From: Mycobacterium sp. GA-1199
Lineage (GTDB): Bacteria; Actinomycetota; Actinomycetes; Mycobacteriales; Mycobacteriaceae
NCBI RefSeq assembly: GCF_001500045.1
Contig: NZ_LQIX01000010.1
Coordinates: 1-64,000 of the forward strand
Length of the DNA: 64,000 bases
Direction of reading: 5' to 3'
Shown here: piece after piece, positions 1 to 9,527 of the stretch
How the letters are laid out: each line of letters begins with the position of its first letter
Numbering within the stretch: the first letter of the stretch is position 1
Notes under the pieces: generated by a model
What the model saw: the letters and a program-made list of their open reading frames with translations, nothing else
The model's database searches: none
What the model was told of the DNA's origin: nothing
Program-made: the position numbers and the translations under genes

Positions 1-50
1 ACACACCGGCCCAGCGGTTAGCCGCACTCCTCGACCAAGCCGCCGCCTAA
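1..50 (+). CDS. 3' end of an unidentified gene (partial)
   Basis: The third frame reads through from the window edge as TPAQRLAALLDQAAA followed by TAA at 48-50. The residues look like an amphipathic alanine-rich C-terminal helix. Too little is visible to assign a family, and an open frame of this length could be chance. Bases 51-121 hold nothing else recognisable. Confidence 0.3.
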   Translation, partial: TPAQRLAALLDQAAA

Positions 51-121
51 ACGTTGCACTCACCGGTTGACAATGCCCGCGAAAATCGTCGTCAGATGCA
101 CAAACGGGCCTCGAAGGCTGA

Positions 122-1681
<1,560 letters not shown>

Positions 1682-1766
1682 CACTCGGCCCGGGGTGCGG
1701 CCTGTCGGCGCGTTCCGACGGTCAGGCCCGGTCGCACCCCGGGCCAAACAATCGTCTAGGAGGAGA

Positions 1767-2579
1767 ATGAGCCGCACTGTCGCGGTGACCTGGCACGCGT
1801 CGTTCAGCGTCGTGGCCGGTGTTCTGTACTTCTTCTTCGTCCTGCCCCGTTGGTATGAGCTCTCCGGTGACATCCCGCACACCTTCGGCACCGTGATGCG
1901 CATCGTATGCGGCGCGTTGATCGGGCTGGCCGCGCTGCCGGTGGTGTTCACCCTGCTGCGGACTCGACGCCCGGAATTCGGAACGCCCCAGATGGCGCTG
2001 AGGTTGCGGACCCTGTCGATCGGGCTGCACGTGCTGGCCGGCGTGCTGATCGTCGGCGCGGCTATCAGCGAGATCTGGCTGTCCCTCGACACTGCGGGGA
2101 GGTGGCTGTTCGGTATCTACGGCGCCGCGGCAGCGATCGCGCTGCTCGGCGTTTTCGCGTTCTACCTCGCTTCGGTGGCAGAAATGCCACCACTGCCCCC
2201 CAAGCCGCTGAAGGTCAAGGAGCCCAAGCAGCGCCGGGGTCGCCGCCGGGGCGCGAAAGCCGAGGAAGAAACCGAGGACCAGGCCGAAGACACCGCCGAG
2301 GTTGCCGAAGAGACCGAGGATGCCGCCGCGGCCGACGAGGCCGAGGTGGCCGACGAGTCCAGCGGCGAGGACGACGCCGAGACGGGCGAGGACGCCGGGG
2401 CCACCGAAGAAGTCGAGGTCAAGGCCGACGCCGACGAGCCCGAGTCCGGTACCGAGGAATCCGCGGCCGAAGCCACCGAAGAAGCCGAAAGCGGCGACGG
2501 CAAATTGCGCAATCGCAGACCCGAAACGGCACGTCGCCGCCGTCGACGCTTGCGCGGCGGCGTCGCGCTGGACGATTAG
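1767..2579 (+). CDS. lucA: LucA-like coordinator of fatty-acid and cholesterol uptake (Rv3723 homologue)
   Basis: Membrane protein of 270 residues. Four hydrophobic segments lie at about residues 13-30, 40-62, 83-105 and 111-135. A cytosolic tail from about 150 follows, extremely rich in Glu, Asp and Ala, and the C-terminus is arginine-rich (RRRRRRLRGG). In M. tuberculosis LucA (Rv3723) stabilises the Mce1 and Mce4 lipid importers in the inner membrane. The assignment rests on the N-terminal membrane domain and the position between tRNA-Ser/Rv3722c and later genes. The ATG at 1767 has an AGGAGGAGA Shine-Dalgarno; the frame is open upstream only because it crosses the tRNA. The acidic tail is low-complexity and probably varies in length between species. 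Confidence 0.8.
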   Translation: MSRTVAVTWHASFSVVAGVLYFFFVLPRWYELSGDIPHTFGTVMRIVCGALIGLAALPVVFTLLRTRRPEFGTPQMALRLRTLSIGLHVLAGVLIVGAAISEIWLSLDTAGRWLFGIYGAAAAIALLGVFAFYLASVAEMPPLPPKPLKVKEPKQRRGRRRGAKAEEETEDQAEDTAEVAEETEDAAAADEAEVADESSGEDDAETGEDAGATEEVEVKADADEPESGTEESAAEATEEAESGDGKLRNRRPETARRRRRRLRGGVALDD

Positions 2580-2608
2580 TCGTCCCCGGGATCGGGCAAT
2601 ATGGGCCT

Positions 2609-3625
2609 ATGGGCAAATTCCCCTTTCGGCGTCCAGTCACGACGCTGCTGATCGCATTGGCCATGGCGTTCGCCGTGGTGGCGCCGGTGTTCCCGGCCGC
2701 GGCGGCCCCCGGCGACCCCGTCGCCGCCGCCGCTCAGGTCGAACCCTCCGTCGTCCGGATCGACACCGAGATCGACTATCAAGGCGCATACGGAAACGGC
2801 GCCGGATTCGTGATCGATCCCAACGGCCTGGTCCTGACCAATTTCCACGTGGTATCCGGTGCGGATCGGATCACTGCGAGCGTCGGCGGCCGGTCCTATC
2901 CGGCTGAGTTGGTCGGCTACAACCGCAAGCGCGACATCGCGGTGCTACAGCTGATCGGCGGGACCAACCTGCCGGTCGCACCGGTCGGTGACTCGGCGCT
3001 CTTGGCGCCCGGTGAGCCCGTCGTCGCACTCGGCAACGCCAACGGGACGAACGGGCCGCTGACGCGCGAGGCCGGCACGATCACCGCGTTCGGCCGGACG
3101 GTGAACGCCGAGGACTCGCTGACCGGCAGCAAGGACGAACTCGCCGGTCTCATCGAGTTCGCCGCACCGGTCGTCGCGGGTGACTCCGGCGGCCCGGTGG
3201 TCAACGGCGCCGGTCAGGTCGTGGGCATCACCACCGCGGCGTCGGTGAACTTCCGCTTCGGTCCGGGCGGTGAGGGCTTCGCGATCCCGATCAACGATGC
3301 GTTGCCGATCGCCAACCAGATCCGGTCCCGGATGGCGTCGGCCGACGTGCACATCGGCCCTCCGGTGCTGCTGGGCGTCGGGGTGCGCTCGGCGCAACGC
3401 GGCCCCGGTGTGCAGATCGCCGACGTGCTGCGCGGCGGGCCGGCCGACCGGGCGGGACTCGTTCCCGGCGACGTGCTGGTCGTGCTCGACGGCACGCCTC
3501 TGGATTCGGCGACGACGCTGACCTACGTGCTGGACCGCCACTATCCCGGCGACGTGGTCGACCTGACGTGGGTCGATCGGGCCGGGGTGGAACGGACCGC
3601 CAAGGCCACCCTGACGCCCCTCTAA
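2609..3625 (+). CDS. Secreted trypsin-like serine protease with PDZ domain (PepA/HtrA family)
   Basis: The 338-residue product has a signal peptide (RRP at 7-9, hydrophobic 11-30, cleavage near AAAAPGD). A chymotrypsin-fold protease domain follows with the triad H80 (TNFHVV), D109 (KRDIAVL) and S193 (GDSGGP). A PDZ domain occupies about residues 240-335 (GVGVRSAQRGPGVQ, GLVPGDVLVVLDG). This architecture matches mycobacterial PepA (Rv0125) and the HtrA class, which act on proteins outside the membrane. No strong Shine-Dalgarno precedes ATG 2609; an ATG at 2601 is out of frame. The stop overlaps the convergent TetR gene stop by 4 nt. Confidence 0.9.
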   Translation: MGKFPFRRPVTTLLIALAMAFAVVAPVFPAAAAPGDPVAAAAQVEPSVVRIDTEIDYQGAYGNGAGFVIDPNGLVLTNFHVVSGADRITASVGGRSYPAELVGYNRKRDIAVLQLIGGTNLPVAPVGDSALLAPGEPVVALGNANGTNGPLTREAGTITAFGRTVNAEDSLTGSKDELAGLIEFAAPVVAGDSGGPVVNGAGQVVGITTAASVNFRFGPGGEGFAIPINDALPIANQIRSRMASADVHIGPPVLLGVGVRSAQRGPGVQIADVLRGGPADRAGLVPGDVLVVLDGTPLDSATTLTYVLDRHYPGDVVDLTWVDRAGVERTAKATLTPL

Positions 3626-4278
3626 CGGCCCAGGAGTCGTTCCAGGCCGGCGATGAGCACGTCGAGCTCGAAGTCGAACTGGTGCTCGGCGTCGTGGCGC
3701 TGAGATTCGGCCGAGGCGAGCACTACGCGCAGCGCCGGATAGGTGTCCTCGGGTTCCCACTCCAGGGCCGCCGACGTCTCGGCTCGGTGCCGGTGCATCC
3801 CCGACGGCGTCTGCGCGGCGCTGCTGTGGGCGGCCGACTGCGCGATGTTGGAGGCCGCGGTCAACCCGTACCGGGCGGTGTCCGGTGCAAAGCCGGCCGT
3901 GAGCAATGTGTCGAGCACTCGGTCGGCGAGCGCCAATGCGGCGGCCGCGCCCAGACCTCGTAGTCGGGTGAAGTCGGTGGCGGCGCCGACCTGGGTCAGC
4001 CCGTTGCGGAACGCGACGGTGTAGGCGCGCAGGACCGCCCGCCAGTCGTCGCCGTCGGGCAATTCGACGCTGGTGAGTTCGCGTTCGAACAGGTCGGTCA
4101 CCACCAACGTCAGCAGGCCCTCCCGGTCGCCGACGTAGTAGTGCAGGGCCTTGCGACTGACCCCGAGCGCATCAGCGACCGCCTGCATCGTCAGGTCCGC
4201 GCTCGCCACGTCCCTGGCCGCCGCGACGATCTGGTCGCGGCTGATCCGGGGTGGGCGACCCCTGGTTCGGCCGCTCAT
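3622..4278 (-). CDS. TetR-family transcriptional regulator
   Basis: A 218-residue regulator. The N-terminal helix-turn-helix spans about residues 8-55 (RGRPPRISRDQIVAAARDVA, then LTMQAVADALGVSRKALHYYVGDREGL). The C-terminal helical domain is of the TetR ligand-binding type. ATG 4276-4278 is chosen because it starts just before the DNA-binding domain and has a TAGTCT box exactly 7 nt upstream. The gene is divergent from the oxidoreductase at 4367, with 88 bp between them that carry inverted repeats, so it probably regulates itself and that neighbour. Ligand unknown. Confidence 0.92.
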   Translation of the reverse strand: MSGRTRGRPPRISRDQIVAAARDVASADLTMQAVADALGVSRKALHYYVGDREGLLTLVVTDLFERELTSVELPDGDDWRAVLRAYTVAFRNGLTQVGAATDFTRLRGLGAAAALALADRVLDTLLTAGFAPDTARYGLTAASNIAQSAAHSSAAQTPSGMHRHRAETSAALEWEPEDTYPALRVVLASAESQRHDAEHQFDFELDVLIAGLERLLGR

Positions 4279-4282
4279 CACG

Positions 4283-4300
4283 GTCAGACTAGGGCCTGAC
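4283..4300. promoter_or_regulatory. Candidate TetR operator
   Basis: Inverted repeat GTCAG-N8-CTGAC in the divergent intergenic region. It covers the minus-strand -10 box (TAGTCT, complement of 4286-4291) of the TetR gene, as expected for autorepression. A second small repeat, GCGGT-AAAA-ACCGC, lies at 4319-4332. The arms are short, so this is a proposal from position and symmetry only. Confidence 0.4.
4286..4291 (-). promoter_or_regulatory. -10 box of the TetR gene (leaderless)
   Basis: TAGTCT on the minus strand, 7 nt before ATG 4278, fits the TANNNT box of mycobacterial leaderless promoters and supports that start. Confidence 0.55.
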
Positions 4301-4354
4301 GCGATCATTTTTCGCCGCGCGGTAAAAACCGCCCCACGAAGCACCGCCCTTCCC

Positions 4355-4360
4355 TATGCT
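4355..4360 (+). promoter_or_regulatory. -10 box of the DAP-dehydrogenase-like gene (leaderless)
   Basis: TATGCT lies 6 nt before GTG 4367. This spacing decides for that GTG over the in-frame GTG at 4361. Confidence 0.6.
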
Positions 4361-4366
4361 GTGCGG

Positions 4367-5434
4367 GTGCCAAACACTCCCTATCGCGTCGTGCAGTGGA
4401 CCACCGGCAATGTCGGCAAGAGTTCGGTCCAGGCGATCGCCACGAACCCGAACTACGAACTCGTCGGCCTCTATGCGTGGTCGCAGGACAAGGTGGGCCG
4501 GGACGCCGGAGAACTCGCCGGCATCGCACCTCTCGGCGTGAAGGCCACCAACGACGTCGACGCCCTGCTCGCCTTGAAGCCCGACGTCGTGGTCTACAAC
4601 CCGATGTGGATCGACGTCGACGAACTGGTCCGCATCCTCGAAGCCGGCGTCAACGTCGTGTCGTCGGCCTCGTTCATAACCGGACACAACCTCGGCGCGG
4701 ACCGCGACAAGCTCCAAGAGGCATGCAAGCGCGGCGGTTCGACACTCTTCGGGTCCGGGATCAGCCCCGGCTTCGCCGAACTGCTCGCCATCGTGGCCGC
4801 AACGGGCTGCGACCGGGTCGACAAGATCACCATCGCCGAATCCGCCGACACCACGCTCTACGACTCCCCCGACACCGAGCGGCCCGTCGGGTTCGGCACC
4901 GCGATCGACGATCCGAACTTGGCACCGATGGCCTCGAAAGGCACCGCGGTGTTCGCCGAGGCGGTGCGGCTGGTCGCCGACTCGATCGGTGTCGAGCTCG
5001 ACGAGATCAAGTGCGTGTCCGAATATGCCCAGACCACAGAGGATCTGGTGATGGCGTCATGGACGATCCCGGCCGGCCACGTCGCGGGCGTGTACGCCAG
5101 TTGGCAGGGAATCGTCGACGGCAAGACGGTGGTCGACATCAACGTCCGGTGGAAGAAGGGCACCACCCTCGACCCGGACTGGCAGATGGACGCCGAGGGC
5201 TGGAAGATCACGATCGACGGCCGGCCGACGGTGAACATGCAGGTCGGTTTCCTGCCCCCGCAGGACATGATCGAGAACGCCAAGTCGATCGAAGACTTCT
5301 TCGTGCTGGGCCACATCATGACCGCCATGCCCCCGATCCATGCGATCCCGGCGGTGGTGGCGGCGCCTCCCGGCATCGCGACCTACAACGACCTGCCCTT
5401 GCCGCAGGCGCGCGGCGTCGGGCCCAGGCGGTAA
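4367..5434 (+). CDS. NAD(P)-dependent oxidoreductase of the DAP-dehydrogenase/dihydrodipicolinate-reductase-like family
   Basis: A 355-residue protein beginning VPNTPYRVVQWTTGNVGKSS, a Rossmann nucleotide-binding loop (TGNVGK) typical of the large mycobacterial family annotated as dihydrodipicolinate reductase-like (Rv0926c and Rv1059 are relatives from memory). The C-terminal half has the long substrate domain seen in 2,4-diaminopentanoate or DAP dehydrogenases. No lysine-biosynthesis neighbours are present, so the substrate is unknown and a role in lysine synthesis should not be assumed. A predicted leaderless promoter sits directly upstream, and the gene is divergent from a TetR regulator. 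Confidence 0.85.
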   Translation: MPNTPYRVVQWTTGNVGKSSVQAIATNPNYELVGLYAWSQDKVGRDAGELAGIAPLGVKATNDVDALLALKPDVVVYNPMWIDVDELVRILEAGVNVVSSASFITGHNLGADRDKLQEACKRGGSTLFGSGISPGFAELLAIVAATGCDRVDKITIAESADTTLYDSPDTERPVGFGTAIDDPNLAPMASKGTAVFAEAVRLVADSIGVELDEIKCVSEYAQTTEDLVMASWTIPAGHVAGVYASWQGIVDGKTVVDINVRWKKGTTLDPDWQMDAEGWKITIDGRPTVNMQVGFLPPQDMIENAKSIEDFFVLGHIMTAMPPIHAIPAVVAAPPGIATYNDLPLPQARGVGPRR

Positions 5435-5437
5435 CGC

Positions 5438-5893
5438 TCAGCCGGTCACCTGCAGGACGTTCGCCTTGAGTTGGGCGGACGGCGGTCCTTCCAGGACGAC
5501 GTCCTGCAGAATCTGCGCCTGGCCGTTCTCCACGGTGAACTCGCCCTTCTGCGGTGCGTTACCGCCGACCACCTCGTAGAACACGGTGAACGGCGTTTTC
5601 GGGAGCGGATGCATGCCAATGTATTTCGGCTCGATCGAGTACTTGTAGAAGCATCCGGGCGCTTCGGGTGCGCAGTGCTGGTCGGTGACGGCGACGTTGA
5701 TCGTGAACTCGAACGGCTCCGGAACCTTCGGCGGCGGCGCCTGGGTCGCAGGCTTCGCTGATGGGGTTTCGGTCTGGCGGGCTTCCTTGACCGACCCGAA
5801 GACCATCACGGCTGCCACTCCGACACCGCTGCCCACGAGCGCGACCAGCGCCAGGGCCGCCAGCAATCTACGAACGGTCGTCGAAACGCGCAT
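5438..5893 (-). CDS. Small exported or membrane-anchored protein of unknown function
   Basis: A 151-residue protein. The N-terminal TVRRLLAALALVALVGSG segment is a signal peptide or anchor (about 7-32). A Pro/Ala-rich linker follows (about 38-58), then a compact domain from about 60 containing one cysteine pair (CAPEAPGC). The domain looks beta-rich, with strands such as FEFTINVAV and PFTVFYEVVG. I do not recognise the family. It lies downstream of the SodC-like lipoprotein gene on the same strand but 62 bp away. Confidence 0.75.
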   Translation of the reverse strand: MRVSTTVRRLLAALALVALVGSGVGVAAVMVFGSVKEARQTETPSAKPATQAPPPKVPEPFEFTINVAVTDQHCAPEAPGCFYKYSIEPKYIGMHPLPKTPFTVFYEVVGGNAPQKGEFTVENGQAQILQDVVLEGPPSAQLKANVLQVTG

Positions 5894-5955
5894 ACGAACA
5901 GCAGACCCGGTTCACCGCCCGATCGGCGGCATTTCGACGTGCTGAGCGAGTCGTG

Positions 5956-6720
5956 TCAGCCGCCCGGCGGCGGAGCGACCGTGGTGGTGGTCGGCGACGG
6001 CGACTCGGTCACGGTGACGGTGTCCGTCTCGGTCGGCGGGGTGGTCGTGGCCGGCGACTCCGCTGGCGGGGTGGTCGTGGCCGGTGTTTCCGTGACCGTG
6101 GTGGTCGGTGGTGGAGGCGCAACCGCGGTGGTGGTGACGACGGTGGTCTGCGTCTCGACCGACGTGGTGCCCGCGGTTCCCGGGCTGATGACGCCGCACG
6201 CGATCCGCGGTTGTTCGGCAGCGGCCGGGTCCTCCATGGTCGCGCTCTCGTGCAGGACGATCGACGATCCCTGCGGGGTCGTGAGCTGCTCCTCGGTGAA
6301 GGCGTCGCTGGTCGCGACCAGCTTGCCCGCGCCGTTCGACCGCACCAGCAGGGGCGGCAGATCGCCACTGGCGGGCATGCCCGTGTGGCCGGGCGCCTGG
6401 AAGTGCTCGCCCGCGGACGCGAATCCGTCGCCGGCCTCGCACACGCCGATCTGGTGAATGTGCATGGCGTGGAAGCCCGGCGACAGGATGCCGTCCTCGA
6501 CGGTTTCGACGGTCACCGTGGCATACCCGCCGGAGAAGTCGATGGTCGCGTCGGCGACGTGTCTGCCGTCGACCGTGTTGATCTGGGTGGTCATGCCCTG
6601 AGCGCTGGGCGTGGTCGTGGTCGTGGTCGTGGTGGTGGTGGCCGAATCGTCGGACGCTTGATTGGAACAACCGACCGCGACTGCGAGCACACCCAAGGCA
6701 ACACTGACTTGTTTGATCAT
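5956..6720 (-). CDS. Cu/Zn superoxide dismutase-like lipoprotein with Thr/Pro-rich tail
   Basis: A 254-residue lipoprotein: signal sequence, lipobox AVGC (C18), a run of ten threonines, then a SodC-type domain. The domain has H87 and H89 (HAMHIHQ), H106 (GEHF), PGHTGMPASGD and H157 (VLHES), in order for the copper site of mycobacterial SodC. C94 and C175 fit the conserved disulfide. This would convert superoxide at the outer face of the membrane. After residue 180 comes a tail of about 75 residues made almost only of Thr, Pro, Val, Glu and Ala, which I do not know from SodC. ATG 6718-6720 is the start that gives a proper signal peptide. It is 50 bp downstream of the large P/A/T-rich gene and may be cotranscribed. 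Confidence 0.85.
   Translation of the reverse strand: MIKQVSVALGVLAVAVGCSNQASDDSATTTTTTTTTTPSAQGMTTQINTVDGRHVADATIDFSGGYATVTVETVEDGILSPGFHAMHIHQIGVCEAGDGFASAGEHFQAPGHTGMPASGDLPPLLVRSNGAGKLVATSDAFTEEQLTTPQGSSIVLHESATMEDPAAAEQPRIACGVISPGTAGTTSVETQTTVVTTTAVAPPPPTTTVTETPATTTPPAESPATTTPPTETDTVTVTESPSPTTTTVAPPPGG
6611..6641. repeat. Short tandem repeat inside the SodC-like gene
   Basis: Tandem GTGGTC units pass into GTG triplets on the plus strand and encode the threonine run just after the lipobox. The unit length is a multiple of three, so copy-number change would alter linker length without a frameshift. Confidence 0.7.
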
Positions 6721-6770
6721 GAACTCCCCGTACCCGTGTGACGCGCCACACAAACCGGGGAGCGCGGTCG

Positions 6771-8402
6771 TCAGTGCCTGATGCGGCGCCGCCTGCCCTT
6801 GAAGATCGTCAGGAAGATCGCACCGATGCCCACCGCCGCCACGACGACGGCCGCGATGATCAGCGTGAGGTCCTTACCGCTCAGGCCGGTGGGGGTGGAG
6901 TCGTTCATCAGCTGTAGGTCGTAGTCGCCTGGCAGCGGCCCCTCCCCCGGCGCTTCCATACCTGGGAAGCTCTGCGTCTGATAGACCTCGAATTGCGGTA
7001 CGCCGCTCTCGTTCTGCTTCCACTCTCCCCAGGCCGGGGTGACGCCGTCGAGCAGAACCTTGCGCGCCCCGCCGGCGGACGGGTCGGGGCCGACGTCGAC
7101 GAGTTTGCGTACCACGATGGGCCGGTACGTCGCGTTCGTGTACTTCACCTGTACCGGCACATCGGTGAGGGTGCGCACCGGTGGCGGCGGCGGTGGAGGC
7201 GGCTGCCCCGGTCCGGGGACGTAGCCGCCGCCGAAGAAGTTGCCGACCGCGACGTCAAGGGGTACGCCCAGCGGGTTGAGCCGCATCGCCGTGAAGTTGT
7301 ACGAACCGAGATCGCGCACTTCGGTGACGATGCGACCCAGCGGGGGGATCAGCAGTATCCGGGGCACGCCGGCGACCTCGTAGACCAGCTGCAGCGGCTC
7401 CGGGTAGGGGTTGAAGATCAACGGCCGGAAGTACTGGTCGTACTGGACCCAGTTCGGCTGCCACTGCATCACCCGGTAGTTCGCGGCGACAGCGGGGTCC
7501 GCCGCCACACCCGGCGCGCCGGCCGCCCCCGGATCCGCCGCCGGTACGACGAGGTCCCTGAGCCGGTTGATCTCCGCAGTCGGGGCCGGCGGTGGGTCCT
7601 CGCGGACCGGGGCGGCCTGCTGGGCGATCTCGATGTTCTGCGGCGATGCTTCCAGGCGCTGCGGCTCGGGGGTCGTCGTCACGCCCGCGGCGAGCTCGGC
7701 GTCTTGTGTCACCGATGACGGGTCGGTCGAACCTCCACCTGCGGGCGCCACCTCCGAAGTCGACTGCGGGTCCGTCGTGAGTGTCGGATCGGCTGTCGAC
7801 TCCTCAGGCGGCGATGCGGTCGGCGAGGGTGAGGTCTTGGCGGCCGAGGAGCCGGCTGGTGCCGTCGCTTCGGTTGTCGCCCCGGGCGCAACGGTTGTCG
7901 TGGCAGGGGTTGGTGCGGTCACCTGTGTTGTTGCCGTTGTCGACGGCGCCGGCGTCGCGGCGGGCGCAGTGGTCCGGGGTTCTGGCTTCGCGGTGACCTC
8001 AGGCGCGGCCGTCGTCACCACCTCGGGCGCTTGCGTCTCCTCGGGCACGACGGGCGCCTCGGTCACCACGGGTGGCTGCGTCTCGACGGGAGCCTCGGTC
8101 ACCACGGGTGCGGGCGCCTCCGGGGTGACGACCGGCGCTTGGATGGGCGGTTCCGGAGCCGCAGGCACCGGCATCTGGGACGGAGCCTCATACGTCGGCG
8201 CTTCGTAGGCCGGAACCTCGGCAGGCGCCTCTTCGGCAGGAGCGTACGTGCTCTCGGTCGGGTACGTCGTGTCGGTCGGCTGGGCCAGAGTCGTTGGCGC
8301 GCCGGCACTCATCACCGTCAGCGCCAGCGCCGCCGACGAGGCCAGCGTTATCGAGAAATAGCGGAAGCGTCGAATATCAACGACCAGAGAGCTTTTCATC
8401 AC
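6771..8402 (-). CDS. Large Pro/Ala/Thr-rich exported protein with C-terminal membrane anchor
   Basis: A 543-residue protein. The signal peptide is at about residues 10-40 (RRFRYFSITLASSAALAL). A low-complexity region of about 230 residues is built of irregular APVVTEAPVE/TQPPVV-like units. A probable folded domain at about 290-500 contains NYRVMQWQPNWVQYDQYFRP, a polyproline stretch (PGQPPPPPPPPVRTL) and two beta-rich halves. It ends with one transmembrane helix (about 513-535) and a basic tail RRRRIRH, so the C-terminus stays in the cytosol and the rest is outside. It starts 3 nt after the stop of the Het-C-like gene, so the two are cotranscribed. Function unknown; the layout suggests a stalked surface protein. 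ATG 8400-8402 or 8397-8399 could start it. Confidence 0.85.
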   Translation of the reverse strand: MMKSSLVVDIRRFRYFSITLASSAALALTVMSAGAPTTLAQPTDTTYPTESTYAPAEEAPAEVPAYEAPTYEAPSQMPVPAAPEPPIQAPVVTPEAPAPVVTEAPVETQPPVVTEAPVVPEETQAPEVVTTAAPEVTAKPEPRTTAPAATPAPSTTATTQVTAPTPATTTVAPGATTEATAPAGSSAAKTSPSPTASPPEESTADPTLTTDPQSTSEVAPAGGGSTDPSSVTQDAELAAGVTTTPEPQRLEASPQNIEIAQQAAPVREDPPPAPTAEINRLRDLVVPAADPGAAGAPGVAADPAVAANYRVMQWQPNWVQYDQYFRPLIFNPYPEPLQLVYEVAGVPRILLIPPLGRIVTEVRDLGSYNFTAMRLNPLGVPLDVAVGNFFGGGYVPGPGQPPPPPPPPVRTLTDVPVQVKYTNATYRPIVVRKLVDVGPDPSAGGARKVLLDGVTPAWGEWKQNESGVPQFEVYQTQSFPGMEAPGEGPLPGDYDLQLMNDSTPTGLSGKDLTLIIAAVVVAAVGIGAIFLTIFKGRRRRIRH

Positions 8403-8405
8403 TGC

Positions 8406-9251
8406 TCACCAGCAAGGCTGACGACGGTCGATCTGGAACAAGTTGGCCGCCGCACACTCTCCGGCGTTGCTGGCGACGAGATTGCGGATCTGCCAGTACA
8501 AGTCGGCGGTGGCCGTGGTGGCCAGCCGCGCCGCCAGGTCGAAATTGTTGATCGGCGGATTGCTTCCGGGCACCTGGATGATGCCTCGCGGGGTGTCCCA
8601 CGCGTCCTTGTTCAGCATCGAGTGGCACTCGGCGAATCCGGGCGGGGGGCCTTGCGGCGGGCAGCCTCCCAGCGGGTCGCTGTGGTTGCTGTTTACGTCG
8701 AAGAATCCGGTGTGCAGGCCCGCTGGCAGGGTGGCCGGATCACAGGTCGGCATCAGCGGAGGCGGCATCCGGTCCAGCTGGCCGACCGCGATGTTGTCCT
8801 CGACCCAGTTCGAGTGCGAGAAGAAATCCTGCAAGGCATGAGCCAGGCCGCCGAACGCCGCTCGGGCGGCGGGCCCGTCGACAAGATCGACACCGCCGGG
8901 ACCCGTCGGTTGGGCGCCGCTGAGAATGACCGGCGTGAAGAACTTCCAGGCGTCCTGGGTGCGGGCACAGATGTCGGCGGGATCCTTCGCATTATCGATA
9001 TGGCGGAAGTCGTCGGCAAAGAATGCATCGCTGCCGACCACACCGGCACCCGGCGGCGGGCCGACGAGGATCTGACCGATGGTGGCCTCGTCGACGCCCA
9101 GCGGCACCAGTGCATCGCGCGTAATGCGGTCATGGTTTTGAACCTGGAACGCCGCCGCAGGCGCGCCGCCCCACGCGAAGAGAACCGCAACGGCAGCGAC
9201 CACCGCCCCGGTGATCGACCGATAGGGCTTGGGCGTACGAGACGATTTCAT
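8406..9251 (-). CDS. Secreted Het-C/zinc-phospholipase-C-like protein
   Basis: A 281-residue protein with a signal peptide (about 1-34, cleavage near APAAA-FQV). The mature part starts with FQVQNHDRITRDAL and contains HALQDFFSHSNWVED, an HxxxDxxxH metal motif (H138, D142, H146) characteristic of Het-C domains and the zinc-dependent phospholipase C/P1 nuclease fold. H40 and H84 are plausible further ligands. Several cysteines in the C-terminal half suggest disulfides. I infer a metal-dependent hydrolase acting outside the cell; the substrate is unknown. It has an AAAGGGGAA Shine-Dalgarno and is the first gene of an operon with the P/A/T-rich anchored protein. Confidence 0.8.
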   Translation of the reverse strand: MKSSRTPKPYRSITGAVVAAVAVLFAWGGAPAAAFQVQNHDRITRDALVPLGVDEATIGQILVGPPPGAGVVGSDAFFADDFRHIDNAKDPADICARTQDAWKFFTPVILSGAQPTGPGGVDLVDGPAARAAFGGLAHALQDFFSHSNWVEDNIAVGQLDRMPPPLMPTCDPATLPAGLHTGFFDVNSNHSDPLGGCPPQGPPPGFAECHSMLNKDAWDTPRGIIQVPGSNPPINNFDLAARLATTATADLYWQIRNLVASNAGECAAANLFQIDRRQPCW

Positions 9252-9527
9252 CGACTTTCCCCTTTGACCTGGATATCCCCCGATTGGCCAGTCGTCGAAT
9301 TCTTTCAGCCCGAAGATGCGGATACTCCAGAATCCGAAAAATCAGCAAATTTGACGCCTGGGCTGTCAAATTCATAGCAGACCTGTGCCGGCCGCGCTCG
9401 GCAACTGGGGTTGCCGACGGCGTCGGCATTTTCGCGCGCACGGTCGTTCCGGAAGCGAACGGGCGGCCGACCGGCTTATGGTGAGCACTGTGAACCTGCT
9501 GGTTCGGCGCAGTCCCGGGGAGGCGTA
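9252..9527. other. Divergent promoter region between Het-C-like gene and kinase gene
   Basis: 276 bp without a convincing gene. The sequence is locally AT-richer (about 9285-9375) than its surroundings, as expected for two divergent promoters. No clear operator or paired -35/-10 boxes stood out. Confidence 0.5.

Noticed and set aside
1907..2608. Open frame extending the protease gene upstream
   Set aside because: It is an Arg/Gly-rich shadow of the lucA tail. The protease signal peptide begins at ATG 2609.
4151..4366. N-terminal extension of the DAP-dehydrogenase-like gene
   Set aside because: It is antisense to the TetR gene. The Rossmann start and the -10 box point to GTG 4367.
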